Assembly (NCBI GenBank): GCA_905182255.1 | Contig: CAJJAH010000001.1 | Location: 1 to 64,000, forward strand | Source: Cryomorphaceae bacterium BACL11 MAG-121001-bin54 | GTDB taxonomy: Bacteria; Bacteroidota; Bacteroidia; Flavobacteriales; BACL11 | Length of the DNA stretch: 64,000 nucleotides | Reading direction: 5' to 3' | In this document: piece after piece, positions 32,612 through 40,919 of the stretch | Layout of the letters: each line of letters begins with the position of its first letter | Position numbering within the stretch: the first letter of the stretch is position 1 | Program-made: the position numbers and the translations under genes | Notes under the pieces: generated by a model | Database searches by the model: none | Told to the model about the DNA's origin: nothing | The model's input: only the letters and a program-made list of their open reading frames with translations

Positions 32612-34351
32612 TTGGATATTATACAATTATTACCTAACCATGTGGCTAACCAAATTGCTGCTGGAGAAGTCATCCAAAGACCTGCTTCTGCTGTAAAAGA
32701 AATGCTTGAAAATGCATTGGATGCTGGAGGAAGTGAAATAAAACTGTATGTAAAAGATGCTGGTAAAACATTACTTCAAGTAATAGATAACGGATCTGGA
32801 ATGAGCGAAACAGATGTGCGTATGTGTTTTGAACGACACGCTACCTCAAAAATAAAAAGTGCAGATGATTTATTTGCGATACAAACTATGGGATTTAGAG
32901 GAGAGGCAATGGCCTCAATTGCTGCAATAGCACATGTTGAAGTAAATACAAAATTAACCAATAATGAATTAGGATCTCATTTAGTGATTGAAGGAAGTAA
33001 AATAATAAAACATACTGATTGTGCAACAGCAAATGGAACTTCAATAAAGGTAAAGAACTTATTTTATAATGTTCCCGCAAGACGTAATTTCTTGAAATCA
33101 GATACTGTAGAAATGCGTCATATTACAGAAGAATTTACAAGAATTGCCTTAGCAAATCCAGAAATAAAAATGCATCTTTTTCACAATAACAATGAAATTT
33201 TTCATCTTGCAAAAGGTAACTTTAGGAAGAGAATAGTAAATATTATTGGAGGGAAAAAAAATGAAACATTAGTACCAATTGAAGAAGAAACTTCATTGGT
33301 AAAATTAAATGGATTTATAGGAAAGCCAGAATCGGCTAAAAGAACTAGAGGAGAACAATACTTTTTCGTTAATGGTAGGTTTATTAAAAATCAATACTTA
33401 CATCATGCAGTTAGTAAAGCTTTTGAAAATTTAGTTCCAGGAAATTATTTTCCTTCATACTTTATTAATATTCAAATAAACCCCACACTAATTGATATTA
33501 ATATTCACCCGACAAAAACAGAAATAAAGTTTGAGGATGAACAAGCAATTTACGCCATTATGAGGGCCTGTGTAAAACGATCATTAGGTAAGTATAATAT
33601 ATCTCCTACTTTGGATTTTTCTCAAGAAATTTCCTTAGATATTAGCCAAAGCATGAACAAAGCAACAATAAAAGAGCCTCAGATAAAAGTAGATAGTTCA
33701 TATAATCCATTTGGGAAAGCTGATGATTTCAGAATTGATGAGCAATACATTTCACAAGAAATACAAGTTAAAACTCCATTTGAAGTAGAAAACAATACTA
33801 GTGATGTTATGCAAATTGGGAATAAATACATTGCTTTTACTAAAGAGGAAGGCATAGTTTTATTGCACCAACGTAGAGCACATAAGCGCATTTTATTTGA
33901 ATATTTTAGTGCTGTTCTTTCCAAAAATAAGGGACAATCTCAGCAACTATTATTTCCAAAAGAAATACTCCTTAACAAGAATGATATAACTATCATCAAG
34001 CAATTGAAAGGAGATTTATTAGCCGTAGGATTTTCATTTGAAATACGAGAAAATGACAGCATAGCTATACTTGGAATACCTACTGAATGCCAAGAAGAAA
34101 ATTTGCAGTTTGTAATAGAAAGTTTAATAGAACAACACAAGAATAATGAACAACTACAAACTGCCCAACATAATGGCCTAGCTATAAGCCTAGCCATAAG
34201 CCTAGCCATAAGCGAACAGAAGAAACTCAGTACTCAAGAAATGCTTTCTTTAAAAACTGAATTATTAAAATGCAGTACCCCAAGTATATGCCCCTTAGGA
34301 AAAACTACCTTAATTAATTTACAAACTAACGAATTAGAAAAATATTTTTAA
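32612..34351 (+). CDS. mutL: DNA mismatch repair protein MutL
   Basis: MutL of 579 residues. The GHKL ATPase is intact: ENALDAGGSEIKL, VIDNGSGM, GFRGEAMASIAAIA, and NGTSIKVKNLFYNVPAR. A transducer domain follows to about 330. The C-terminal dimerisation domain carries HQRRAHKRILFEYF where endonuclease MutLs have DQHA-x2-E-x4-E, so the metal-binding motif is degenerate. A triplicated ISLA unit (residues about 522-534) comes from a 12-bp tandem repeat at 34177-34212. Start is TTG at 32612: protein homology begins at DIIQLLPNHVANQIAAGEV, and no in-frame ATG lies upstream before a stop. Confidence 0.96.
   Translation: MDIIQLLPNHVANQIAAGEVIQRPASAVKEMLENALDAGGSEIKLYVKDAGKTLLQVIDNGSGMSETDVRMCFERHATSKIKSADDLFAIQTMGFRGEAMASIAAIAHVEVNTKLTNNELGSHLVIEGSKIIKHTDCATANGTSIKVKNLFYNVPARRNFLKSDTVEMRHITEEFTRIALANPEIKMHLFHNNNEIFHLAKGNFRKRIVNIIGGKKNETLVPIEEETSLVKLNGFIGKPESAKRTRGEQYFFVNGRFIKNQYLHHAVSKAFENLVPGNYFPSYFINIQINPTLIDINIHPTKTEIKFEDEQAIYAIMRACVKRSLGKYNISPTLDFSQEISLDISQSMNKATIKEPQIKVDSSYNPFGKADDFRIDEQYISQEIQVKTPFEVENNTSDVMQIGNKYIAFTKEEGIVLLHQRRAHKRILFEYFSAVLSKNKGQSQQLLFPKEILLNKNDITIIKQLKGDLLAVGFSFEIRENDSIAILGIPTECQEENLQFVIESLIEQHKNNEQLQTAQHNGLAISLAISLAISEQKKLSTQEMLSLKTELLKCSTPSICPLGKTTLINLQTNELEKYF
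34177..34212 (+). repeat. Three tandem 12-bp units inside mutL
   Basis: CCTAGCTATAAG followed by two perfect copies of CCTAGCCATAAG. Being a multiple of three, unit gain or loss keeps the reading frame and adds or removes the tetrapeptide L-A-I-S. The repeat lies in the C-terminal domain of MutL. Confidence 0.9.
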
Positions 34352-34352
34352 C

Positions 34353-35066
34353 ATGTACAGACCATCTAGTTTTAGCCAATTACCCGAAATAGTTAAAAAT
34401 TTACTCATCATTAATGGTTTGTTTTTTTTAGCAACCATTTCCTTAGAAAGTTACGGAATAAACTTCACAAAATGGTTTGCTCTCCATCAGTTTCAATCAC
34501 CTGATTTTATGCCACATCAGTTGATCACCCATTTTTTTATGCATGGAAATTTCACCCATTTATTGTTTAACATGTTTGCACTTTGGATGTTTGGCAAAAT
34601 ATTAGAAAATGTATGGGGAGGAAAACGATTCCTAACCTATTACATGATAACAGGAATTGGGGCAGCCTTTGTTCATTTGGCTGTTAGTCAATATCAAATT
34701 ATAGAATTAGCAAATGGTTTTCCTGAACTTATGGAGCTGGCAAAAAATGGCCGTTATAATCCTGGGAATGTAAATTCTTTAAGGCTAACACAGTTAGTAT
34801 CTACTCCAACTGTAGGAGCTTCAGGTGCGGTATTTGGCATTCTATTGGCATTTGGAATGCTTTTTCCCAACACTCTACTTTATATTTATTTTGCGATTCC
34901 AGTAAAAGCAAAATACTTTGTTATCATTTATGGAATAATGGAATTATATGCAGGAATAAGCAATAATCCTGCCGATAATGTAGCACACTTTGCTCATTTG
35001 GGAGGAATGCTATTTGGCTTTATTTTATTAAAATATTGGCAGAAAAATAATACTCAATTTTATTAA
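34353..35066 (+). CDS. Rhomboid family intramembrane serine protease (first copy)
   Basis: Polytopic membrane protease of 237 residues with about six helices. The family signatures are present: HGNFTHLLFNMFALWMFGKI (loop 1/TM2), the catalytic Ser in VGASGAVFGILLA near residues 155-167, and the catalytic His in HFAHLGGMLFGFI near the C-terminus. It cleaves transmembrane segments of client proteins; clients unknown. Begins 1 base after the mutL stop and overlaps the second rhomboid by 1 base, forming a mutL-rhomboid-rhomboid-EEP transcript. Confidence 0.94.
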   Translation: MYRPSSFSQLPEIVKNLLIINGLFFLATISLESYGINFTKWFALHQFQSPDFMPHQLITHFFMHGNFTHLLFNMFALWMFGKILENVWGGKRFLTYYMITGIGAAFVHLAVSQYQIIELANGFPELMELAKNGRYNPGNVNSLRLTQLVSTPTVGASGAVFGILLAFGMLFPNTLLYIYFAIPVKAKYFVIIYGIMELYAGISNNPADNVAHFAHLGGMLFGFILLKYWQKNNTQFY

Positions 35067-35944
35067 TGGATAGTATTCTAAATAACCTGAAAAAAGAGTT
35101 TAAACAAGGAACAATCTTGAATAAACTCATCTATTTAAATGTTGGTGTATTTTTACTCTTCAGTATTTTAGGTGTATTCTCCTTTATGTTTCAGTTTAAT
35201 TTATCGCCTATTTTAAACCAACTTTATTTACCTGCTGAAAACAGCAAATTACTTAGTCAACCTTGGGCATTTATCACTTATATGTTTTTCCACAATGGCT
35301 TTTTACATTTGCTGTTTAATATGGTTTGGTTACATTTTGCAGGAAAAATATTTTTACAATACTTAAGCCCTAAACAACTACTCAGCACCTACATACTAGG
35401 TGGAATTTCTGGAGGACTAATCTTTATTATTGCCTATAACTATATTCCTGCTTTAGCGATTTACACCCAAAACGCGCAAGCTTTGGGAGCATCAGCTGCA
35501 GTGCTTGCTATTATGGTAGCCATTGCCACTTACACGCCAAACTATAGCGTTCGTTTTCCTTTTATAGGAATTGTTAAATTGAAACACATAGCTACTTTTA
35601 GTGTTATGCTAGATTTATTAAGTATTCCAAAAGGAAATGCAGGAGGACATATTGCACATTTAGGAGGAGCTTTATTTGGATACCTTTATATTAAGCAATT
35701 TCAAAAAGGGAATGATTTTTCAATAGGATTTACAAATTGGATAAATAATTTATCCAATTTATTTAAACCCAAAAGTAAACTCAAAACTGTATACAAAAGA
35801 AAAAAAACAGATACACAATTCAATACTGAAAAGTCAGCACAGCAAATAGCAGTAGATATAGTTTTAGAGAAAATATCAAAATCAGGTTATGAAAGCTTAA
35901 GCAAAGAAGAAAAGGCCACTTTATTTAGTGCTAGTAAAAAATAA
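35066..35944 (+). CDS. Rhomboid family intramembrane serine protease (second copy)
   Basis: A protein of 292 residues. N-terminal amphipathic segment, six-helix rhomboid core, and a basic cytoplasmic C-terminal tail of about 70 residues (after about 220, KLKTVYKRKKTDTQ...). Conserved FFHNGFLHLLFNMVWLHFAGKI, Ser in LGASAAVLAIM, and His in GGHIAHLGGALFGYLYI. The Ser motif reads G-A-S-A rather than G-x-S-G; the serine is retained. Paralogue of the upstream gene with low identity, so the pair is an old, not recent, duplication. Confidence 0.93.
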   Translation: MDSILNNLKKEFKQGTILNKLIYLNVGVFLLFSILGVFSFMFQFNLSPILNQLYLPAENSKLLSQPWAFITYMFFHNGFLHLLFNMVWLHFAGKIFLQYLSPKQLLSTYILGGISGGLIFIIAYNYIPALAIYTQNAQALGASAAVLAIMVAIATYTPNYSVRFPFIGIVKLKHIATFSVMLDLLSIPKGNAGGHIAHLGGALFGYLYIKQFQKGNDFSIGFTNWINNLSNLFKPKSKLKTVYKRKKTDTQFNTEKSAQQIAVDIVLEKISKSGYESLSKEEKATLFSASKK

Positions 35945-35945
35945 A

Positions 35946-36995
35946 ATGAAAGGACTTTCACTCATTAACAAACTTCTTTATCTAACAAATTCCATTTGTT
36001 TACTATTGTTACTTCTTTCCTATTTATCTCCTTATATAAGTCCAACATTTTTTTGGCCTATTTCCTTTTTTGGCTTGCTATTTCCTATTTTTTACATTGT
36101 AAATATTTTATTTCTTATTTATTGGATAATTGGTTTTAAAAAACAAATTTGGGTAAATATTATCATATTGCTAATCGGTATACAATACATAGGTTTGTTT
36201 TTTGGCACTAAGCCCAAAACAACTGAAAATACTGATAGCATTAAAGTACTTTCCTATAATGTACGTCTTTTCAATCGCTACGGATGGATAGCAAAACCTG
36301 ATATAAAATCAGAAATAGTAGCGTTTTTAAAAACTGAAAAAGCAGACATACTTTGCATACAAGAATTTTACACCCCAGATAAAATTCCAACTTTAAATTA
36401 TGCGCATAAACACATAGGCTTACAAAGCAAAAAAGATCAATGGCATATGGCTATCTACAGTAACTTCCCTCAAATAAAGAAATCAACTGTAAGTATAAAA
36501 GGAGAGCGCATGAACAATACTTGTATTTATTCCGATCTTAGTGTAGGTTTTGATACAATAAGAGTTTACAATGTTCATTTGGCCTCTAATTGGTTTAAGA
36601 ATAGTGATTATTCATTTTTACAAAATCCTAAAAAAGAAACTTTGAAGAAAGGCATAAATGGGATAGTTGAAAGAATGAAAAGTAGCTATAAGAAACGAGC
36701 TGAAGAAGCCCAAGCAATTAAGGAGCATATACAAAATTCCCCATACCCTATTATTTTGTGTGGAGATTTTAATGACACTCCACTTTCATATGCTTACTAT
36801 ACAATTAGTAAAAATCTAAAAGATGCTTTTAAAGAGTCAGGAAAAGGAATTGGACAAAGTTTTGTAAAAATACCAACCTTACGCATTGATTATATTTTGC
36901 ATAATGAGAGATTCAAAAGCTATAATTACATGAAGCATAAACAAAAACTTTCAGACCATTATGCTATTAGTTGTGAAGTGGATATTAATAATTAA
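35946..36995 (+). CDS. Membrane-anchored endonuclease/exonuclease/phosphatase family protein
   Basis: About 349 residues. Three N-terminal hydrophobic helices (about 8-90) anchor an EEP domain. Visible: VLSYNVRLFNR, ILCIQEFY with the metal-binding Glu, LCGDFNDTPLSYAYY with the D-x-N pair, RIDYILHN and SDHYAISCEV with the catalytic Asp-His. EEP proteins hydrolyse phosphodiesters (nucleic acid, phospholipid or phosphoinositide); substrate unknown. I use ATG 35946, just after the rhomboid stop, rather than the earlier ATG 35928 inside it. Its stop abuts that of the convergent ybbR-like gene. Confidence 0.9.
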   Translation: MKGLSLINKLLYLTNSICLLLLLLSYLSPYISPTFFWPISFFGLLFPIFYIVNILFLIYWIIGFKKQIWVNIIILLIGIQYIGLFFGTKPKTTENTDSIKVLSYNVRLFNRYGWIAKPDIKSEIVAFLKTEKADILCIQEFYTPDKIPTLNYAHKHIGLQSKKDQWHMAIYSNFPQIKKSTVSIKGERMNNTCIYSDLSVGFDTIRVYNVHLASNWFKNSDYSFLQNPKKETLKKGINGIVERMKSSYKKRAEEAQAIKEHIQNSPYPIILCGDFNDTPLSYAYYTISKNLKDAFKESGKGIGQSFVKIPTLRIDYILHNERFKSYNYMKHKQKLSDHYAISCEVDINN

Positions 36996-37979
36996 TTACT
37001 CCCTAATCAGTAAAAACTCTAACTTCGAAGGATAAACCCTTTGTAATTGAACAAAGGAAGGCAAACTCTCTACCTCAACATCTAAGGTTGAATTTTCGGA
37101 AGAAATCAGAGAAGCATCTACATTTAATTTTAAAAAATCAGTTTGTAGCATACTGTATTTATCCTTAGGAGCCCTAAGAGTAACTTGCACTAAATCAGGA
37201 AATAATTTAATAGTATATCCCTTTTTAAGATTATTTACTTGTACCTTGTATTCAATAAGCTGTTCAACAAAAGACTCCACTTCAATTACAACCTCAATAT
37301 TTATTAATTTTGATTGTACCTGTTCAGGAATAATTAGCGACACGTTACTAGATTTTTTTTCACTAACTTCATTCAATAATAGCTCTTCTGTATCAATAAA
37401 TTCTATAGTATCCAATATCTGTTTTTCACCATAAATCATGATGCTATCAGGAATTAAAATAATTGGCTTGGCCAACCACATTTCAGGCTTCAAACTAATA
37501 GATTGATTAAGTTTAATTGCCACTTTCTTTTTTGCTTTATCATTAACAAAAATAGATAACCTTTCAGGACTTACATCAAGTAGTTCCATAGAAGTAGAAA
37601 TAATTTCAATCACTGCTTGTCGCTTAGAATTCATTATCCAAAATACTTCAATACCATTTTTATTGGGCTTTGTATTTGCATTATCAATATTCAAAACTAG
37701 TTTAGAAAAATTAAACATATTATAAAATAAAATTGAAAATCCTGGTGCTTTTACTCTAACCTCAACAAAATCAGTAACAGGAAATAATACTAATTTATCA
37801 GCAGGAAAATTACTATAAGTAAGTGGTACTTTTAAGCTTGTTTCATGTTGCTTAGACAACATACTCAAAAACCAGAAAGAGAAAGAAATAAAAATAAAAA
37901 AAGCGTAAGTACTTAATTTTTTATTTTTTGAAGCTGACTTTAAAAAACTACTTGTTCTGTTTTTTAAGCGCCCAATCAT
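36996..37979 (-). CDS. YbbR/CdaR-like domain protein
   Basis: A single-pass protein of 327 residues: short basic cytoplasmic N-terminus, one transmembrane helix (about 23-42, YAFFIFISFSFWFLSML), then extracytoplasmic YbbR repeats (for example VPLTYSNFPADKL..., VEVRVKAPGF..., VQVTLRAPKDKY). In Firmicutes CdaR regulates the diadenylate cyclase CdaA; in Bacteroidota the gene lies beside yajC and coaE rather than a cyclase, and its role is unknown. Two bases separate it from yajC. Confidence 0.82.
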   Translation of the reverse strand: MIGRLKNRTSSFLKSASKNKKLSTYAFFIFISFSFWFLSMLSKQHETSLKVPLTYSNFPADKLVLFPVTDFVEVRVKAPGFSILFYNMFNFSKLVLNIDNANTKPNKNGIEVFWIMNSKRQAVIEIISTSMELLDVSPERLSIFVNDKAKKKVAIKLNQSISLKPEMWLAKPIILIPDSIMIYGEKQILDTIEFIDTEELLLNEVSEKKSSNVSLIIPEQVQSKLINIEVVIEVESFVEQLIEYKVQVNNLKKGYTIKLFPDLVQVTLRAPKDKYSMLQTDFLKLNVDASLISSENSTLDVEVESLPSFVQLQRVYPSKLEFLLIRE

Positions 37980-37981
37980 TA

Positions 37982-38278
37982 TTATTTTTCTATACCTGAC
38001 TCTCCCGTCATTGAAACAGCAGTTTTAGATACTTTTAACTTTGTACCACCATGAACTTCTATAACAACAGCATCTTCCTTTACATCAGTAACTTTACCAT
38101 AGATACCCCCAATAGTTACTACTGAATCTCCAGTTTTAAGTGCTGAACGGTACTCACGCTCTTTCTTTTGCTTTTTTATTTGAGGACGAATCATAAAAAA
38201 ATACATAACGGCAAATATCAAACCGAACATAATTAATGAAGAAGTTCCTGTTCCTGCTGCTGATTGTAATAATATCAT
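37982..38278 (-). CDS. yajC: Preprotein translocase subunit YajC
   Basis: Small inner-membrane protein of 98 residues. One N-terminal helix (IMFGLIFAVMYFFMIRP) followed by the conserved QIKKQKKEREYRSALKTGDSVVTIGGIYGKV domain. YajC joins SecDF in an accessory Sec complex and binds AcrB in enterics; secDF is not in the window. Tight spacing (2 bases each side) with the YbbR-like and DUF1573 genes indicates one transcript, the usual Bacteroidota arrangement with nusB. Confidence 0.95.
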   Translation of the reverse strand: MILLQSAAGTGTSSLIMFGLIFAVMYFFMIRPQIKKQKKEREYRSALKTGDSVVTIGGIYGKVTDVKEDAVVIEVHGGTKLKVSKTAVSMTGESGIEK

Positions 38279-38280
38279 AC

Positions 38281-38736
38281 TTATTTTTTTTGAGGAACAA
38301 TTACATTCCCATTTATAGTTATCACTTTAGTATTTGGTATTGAATTAGTTACTAAAGTAACGGTTTTATTTTGCTTTCCTGATTTCCCTGTACTATTGAA
38401 AGTAACTTTAATTACAGCTTCTTCCCCTTCTGAAATTGGACTTTTAGGCCATTCAGGTACTGTACAACCACAACTTCCCTTCGCAGCGGTAATTATAAGA
38501 TCGGCATCACCAGAATTTTTTAAAATAAACTCATGAGTAACTGATTCTCCTTGATGAATTTCACCGAAATCGAAGCTAGTTTCGAGCATTTCAATATAAG
38601 GAGTAGATACTTTTACAGCATTTCTATTGGCTGTAAGCGGGCTATTCACTAGCTCAGGAGTTATTATTTTTTTATCTGATGATGATCCACAATAAATTAA
38701 GCTTAATGATACTAATAATGTGATTAAATATTTCAT
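38281..38736 (-). CDS. DUF1573 domain lipoprotein
   Basis: A protein of 151 residues. The leader ends in lipobox LIYC, giving a lipoprotein. The DUF1573 Ig-like domain (about 50-145) has the defining DFGEIHQGESVTHEFILKNSG, the SCGCTVPEWP motif and the VTFNSTGKSGKQNK segment. Domain of the ASPM/SPD-2/Hydin type, probably a structural or scaffolding surface domain. Function unknown; conserved gene order ahead of yajC is typical for flavobacteria. Confidence 0.92.
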   Translation of the reverse strand: MKYLITLLVSLSLIYCGSSSDKKIITPELVNSPLTANRNAVKVSTPYIEMLETSFDFGEIHQGESVTHEFILKNSGDADLIITAAKGSCGCTVPEWPKSPISEGEEAVIKVTFNSTGKSGKQNKTVTLVTNSIPNTKVITINGNVIVPQKK

Positions 38737-38765
38737 TTTATATTTTGTTACAAAAATAATATTTT

Positions 38766-39695
38766 TTAAACTAAACCTCTACCTATTTTTTTAATTTTTC
38801 CTTCTCTAGTGTAGGTTTTAACAACATTATCCAACAAGCCATTCACAAACAGTTTACTTTTTGCTGCACCATAATATTTTGAAATTTCAATATATTCGTT
38901 CATTGAAACTTTTACTGGCAAATCTTCCATAGAAAAAATTTCAGCAAAAGACATTTTTAAGAACAATTGATCCATAATTGCGATACGATCTAGTTCCCAG
39001 TTTTTTGAGAATTTTACAATTATATTCTCATATTCTTTGTTGTTATTTATTGTATTGCGGAATAATTTTAATGCAAACTTTTCATCCGAATCATCTTTAA
39101 AGACTGAAATAGGATTAATAATTTTATTTAACTTAATCTGCCCCATGATAATAGTAGCCACGAATGGCAAGTCATCAGTCCAATAAATACTTTTTTCTTC
39201 TAAAATATGATGAACTAATTCATTATTAAGTATAATTTCATTTAAGGAATTTACAATAAATCTTTGATCGACATCAATTCCTTTTTCTTCAGAAGAAATA
39301 TATTTAGTATATAATTCTGATTTAAACAATTCTGAAAATAACTTTCTTACAACATCATGGTCATTCTTCAACCAAATACCTGAAACTCTACTTACTTTAT
39401 GCATTAAAGCATTATCTTCACGGATTAGTGCAATAATTTCATTTTCAACAAATCTTCTATTAGGATTCAAATCCTTAGCAGATGGTAAGTGTTTTTTCTT
39501 ACTTTGTTCATAGAAATTATCAGCATGTTTTACCAACTCAATCAATAAAGAAATAACTACTAAATTAAGATCTGCAACTTCATTAATCTGTTTAAGCATT
39601 GCTCGTTCAGCAACTGGCATATTATCCTCCTTTATTGTAAAGTACGAATACAAAGATTGCATTACTTTTATTCTGATATGTCTTCTACTTAGCAT
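38766..39695 (-). CDS. nusB: Transcription antitermination factor NusB
   Basis: A protein of 309 residues, about twice the length of E. coli NusB; long NusB proteins are usual in Bacteroidota. The N-terminal part begins RRHIRIKVMQSLYSYF, and the C-terminal helical NusB domain has FSKNWELDRIAIMDQLFLKMSFAEI, ...VKVSMNEYIEISKYYG and SKLFVNGLLDNVVK, the family signature. NusB with S10 supports rRNA antitermination. The start overlaps the 3' end of the dehydrogenase gene by 7 bases. Confidence 0.95.
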   Translation of the reverse strand: MLSRRHIRIKVMQSLYSYFTIKEDNMPVAERAMLKQINEVADLNLVVISLLIELVKHADNFYEQSKKKHLPSAKDLNPNRRFVENEIIALIREDNALMHKVSRVSGIWLKNDHDVVRKLFSELFKSELYTKYISSEEKGIDVDQRFIVNSLNEIILNNELVHHILEEKSIYWTDDLPFVATIIMGQIKLNKIINPISVFKDDSDEKFALKLFRNTINNNKEYENIIVKFSKNWELDRIAIMDQLFLKMSFAEIFSMEDLPVKVSMNEYIEISKYYGAAKSKLFVNGLLDNVVKTYTREGKIKKIGRGLV

Positions 39696-40786
39696 CTTAA
39701 ATTACGTATTTTTTTATCATTAATTCTCTGCTCTGCTATCTCCAAAGCAGCAGCATTAGTTGTTATACTATCTAGTTCTGCCTTCTTTAATATTTCTAAA
39801 GTTGTATCATAAATAGCTCTTGTTTGGTTGATAGCATGTTCTCTATCATATCCATTAATTTCAGAATAAACATTAATTAAACCCCCTGCGTTAATTAAAA
39901 AATCAGGAGCATAAACAATTCCTTTGTCTGTACATAATTGCCCGTCTCTTATCTCATCTGCTAGCTGATTATTAGCTGCACCAGCTATTATTTCACATTT
40001 TAATCTCCTAATCGTATCAGGATTGACTGTTGCACCTAGAGCACATGGAGCGTAAATATCTATATCCAAATCATAAATAGAATCTCCCATTACAATTTTA
40101 GATCCATAATCGTTTGCAAGCTCAGCTAATCGTGTTTCATTAATATCATTTATTATTACTTTTGCACCATCATCAGTCAAATGCTTTACTAAGTTTTCTC
40201 CTACATGTCCAATTCCTTGGACAAGCACTGTTTTACCATCTAAATTATCACTTCCCCATTTATACTTTGCAGATGCCTTCATTCCCATAAACACACCAAA
40301 AGCAGTAACTGGAGAAGGATCACCACTACCCCCTAAGCTTTCAGGGATTCCTGTTACATGCTTAGTTTCCATGCGCACATATTCCATATCTTTTGTATTC
40401 ATTCCAACATCCTCAGCGGTAATATATTTACCGCCTAAGCTATCGACATATTGACCAAATTTTCGCATTAAAGCTTCTGTTTTTTGAGTGTTAGCATCTC
40501 CAATAATAACTGCTTTTCCTCCTCCTAATTCTAGACCAGAAATAGCAGCTTTAAACGACATGCCTCTTGATAAACGCAATACATCTTGAATAGCATCTTC
40601 TTCACTTGCATAATCCCACATTCGCGTACCACCAAGAGCTGGTCCCAAGGTTGTATCGTGAATAGCAATAATTGCTTTTAATCCTGTTTCTTTATCATTG
40701 CAGAAAATAACTTGCTCATGCCCCATTAAAGTCATTTCACTCATCACTAATCCTTCTTTTTTAACTTTTATTTCGGAAAATACCAT
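39689..40786 (-). CDS. Glu/Leu/Phe/Val dehydrogenase (leucine dehydrogenase-like)
   Basis: Amino-acid dehydrogenase of up to 365 residues, catalysing NAD-dependent oxidative deamination of a branched-chain or aromatic amino acid to the 2-oxo acid. Substrate domain motifs GPALGGTRMWDYAS and the catalytic-Lys segment SFKAAISGLELGGGKAVI; dinucleotide-binding VLVQGIGHVGENLVKHL. Size and motifs suit leucine dehydrogenase; preference cannot be proved. Start may be 40786 or the internal ATG at 40744. Divergent from the ABC exporter across a 133-base region. Confidence 0.93.
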   Translation of the reverse strand: MVFSEIKVKKEGLVMSEMTLMGHEQVIFCNDKETGLKAIIAIHDTTLGPALGGTRMWDYASEEDAIQDVLRLSRGMSFKAAISGLELGGGKAVIIGDANTQKTEALMRKFGQYVDSLGGKYITAEDVGMNTKDMEYVRMETKHVTGIPESLGGSGDPSPVTAFGVFMGMKASAKYKWGSDNLDGKTVLVQGIGHVGENLVKHLTDDGAKVIINDINETRLAELANDYGSKIVMGDSIYDLDIDIYAPCALGATVNPDTIRRLKCEIIAGAANNQLADEIRDGQLCTDKGIVYAPDFLINAGGLINVYSEINGYDREHAINQTRAIYDTTLEILKKAELDSITTNAAALEIAEQRINDKKIRNLRC

Positions 40787-40862
40787 TACTTTCTCTTGTA
40801 TTAAATTATATTATTTAATCAGATAAATCTACTTTAAAAATTAATTTCTTCTTATTTTTAAA

Positions 40863-40890
40863 TTGGACGCGAATTTACTTATTATTTTTG
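40863..40890 (+). promoter_or_regulatory. Bacteroidota-type promoter for the ABC exporter
   Basis: A -33 TTG at 40863-40865 is followed, after 17 bases, by an exact -7 TATTTTTG at 40883-40890, and the ATG lies 30 bases further. The two-part spacing makes this the clearest promoter in the window. Confidence 0.55.
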
Positions 40891-40919
40891 GCTTTTTAAA
40901 TAAAGTAACCTAACAATTA

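Noticed and set aside
34353-35944. Recent duplication of the rhomboid genes
   Set aside because: The two proteins share only catalytic motifs and differ in length and tails, so the duplication is old.
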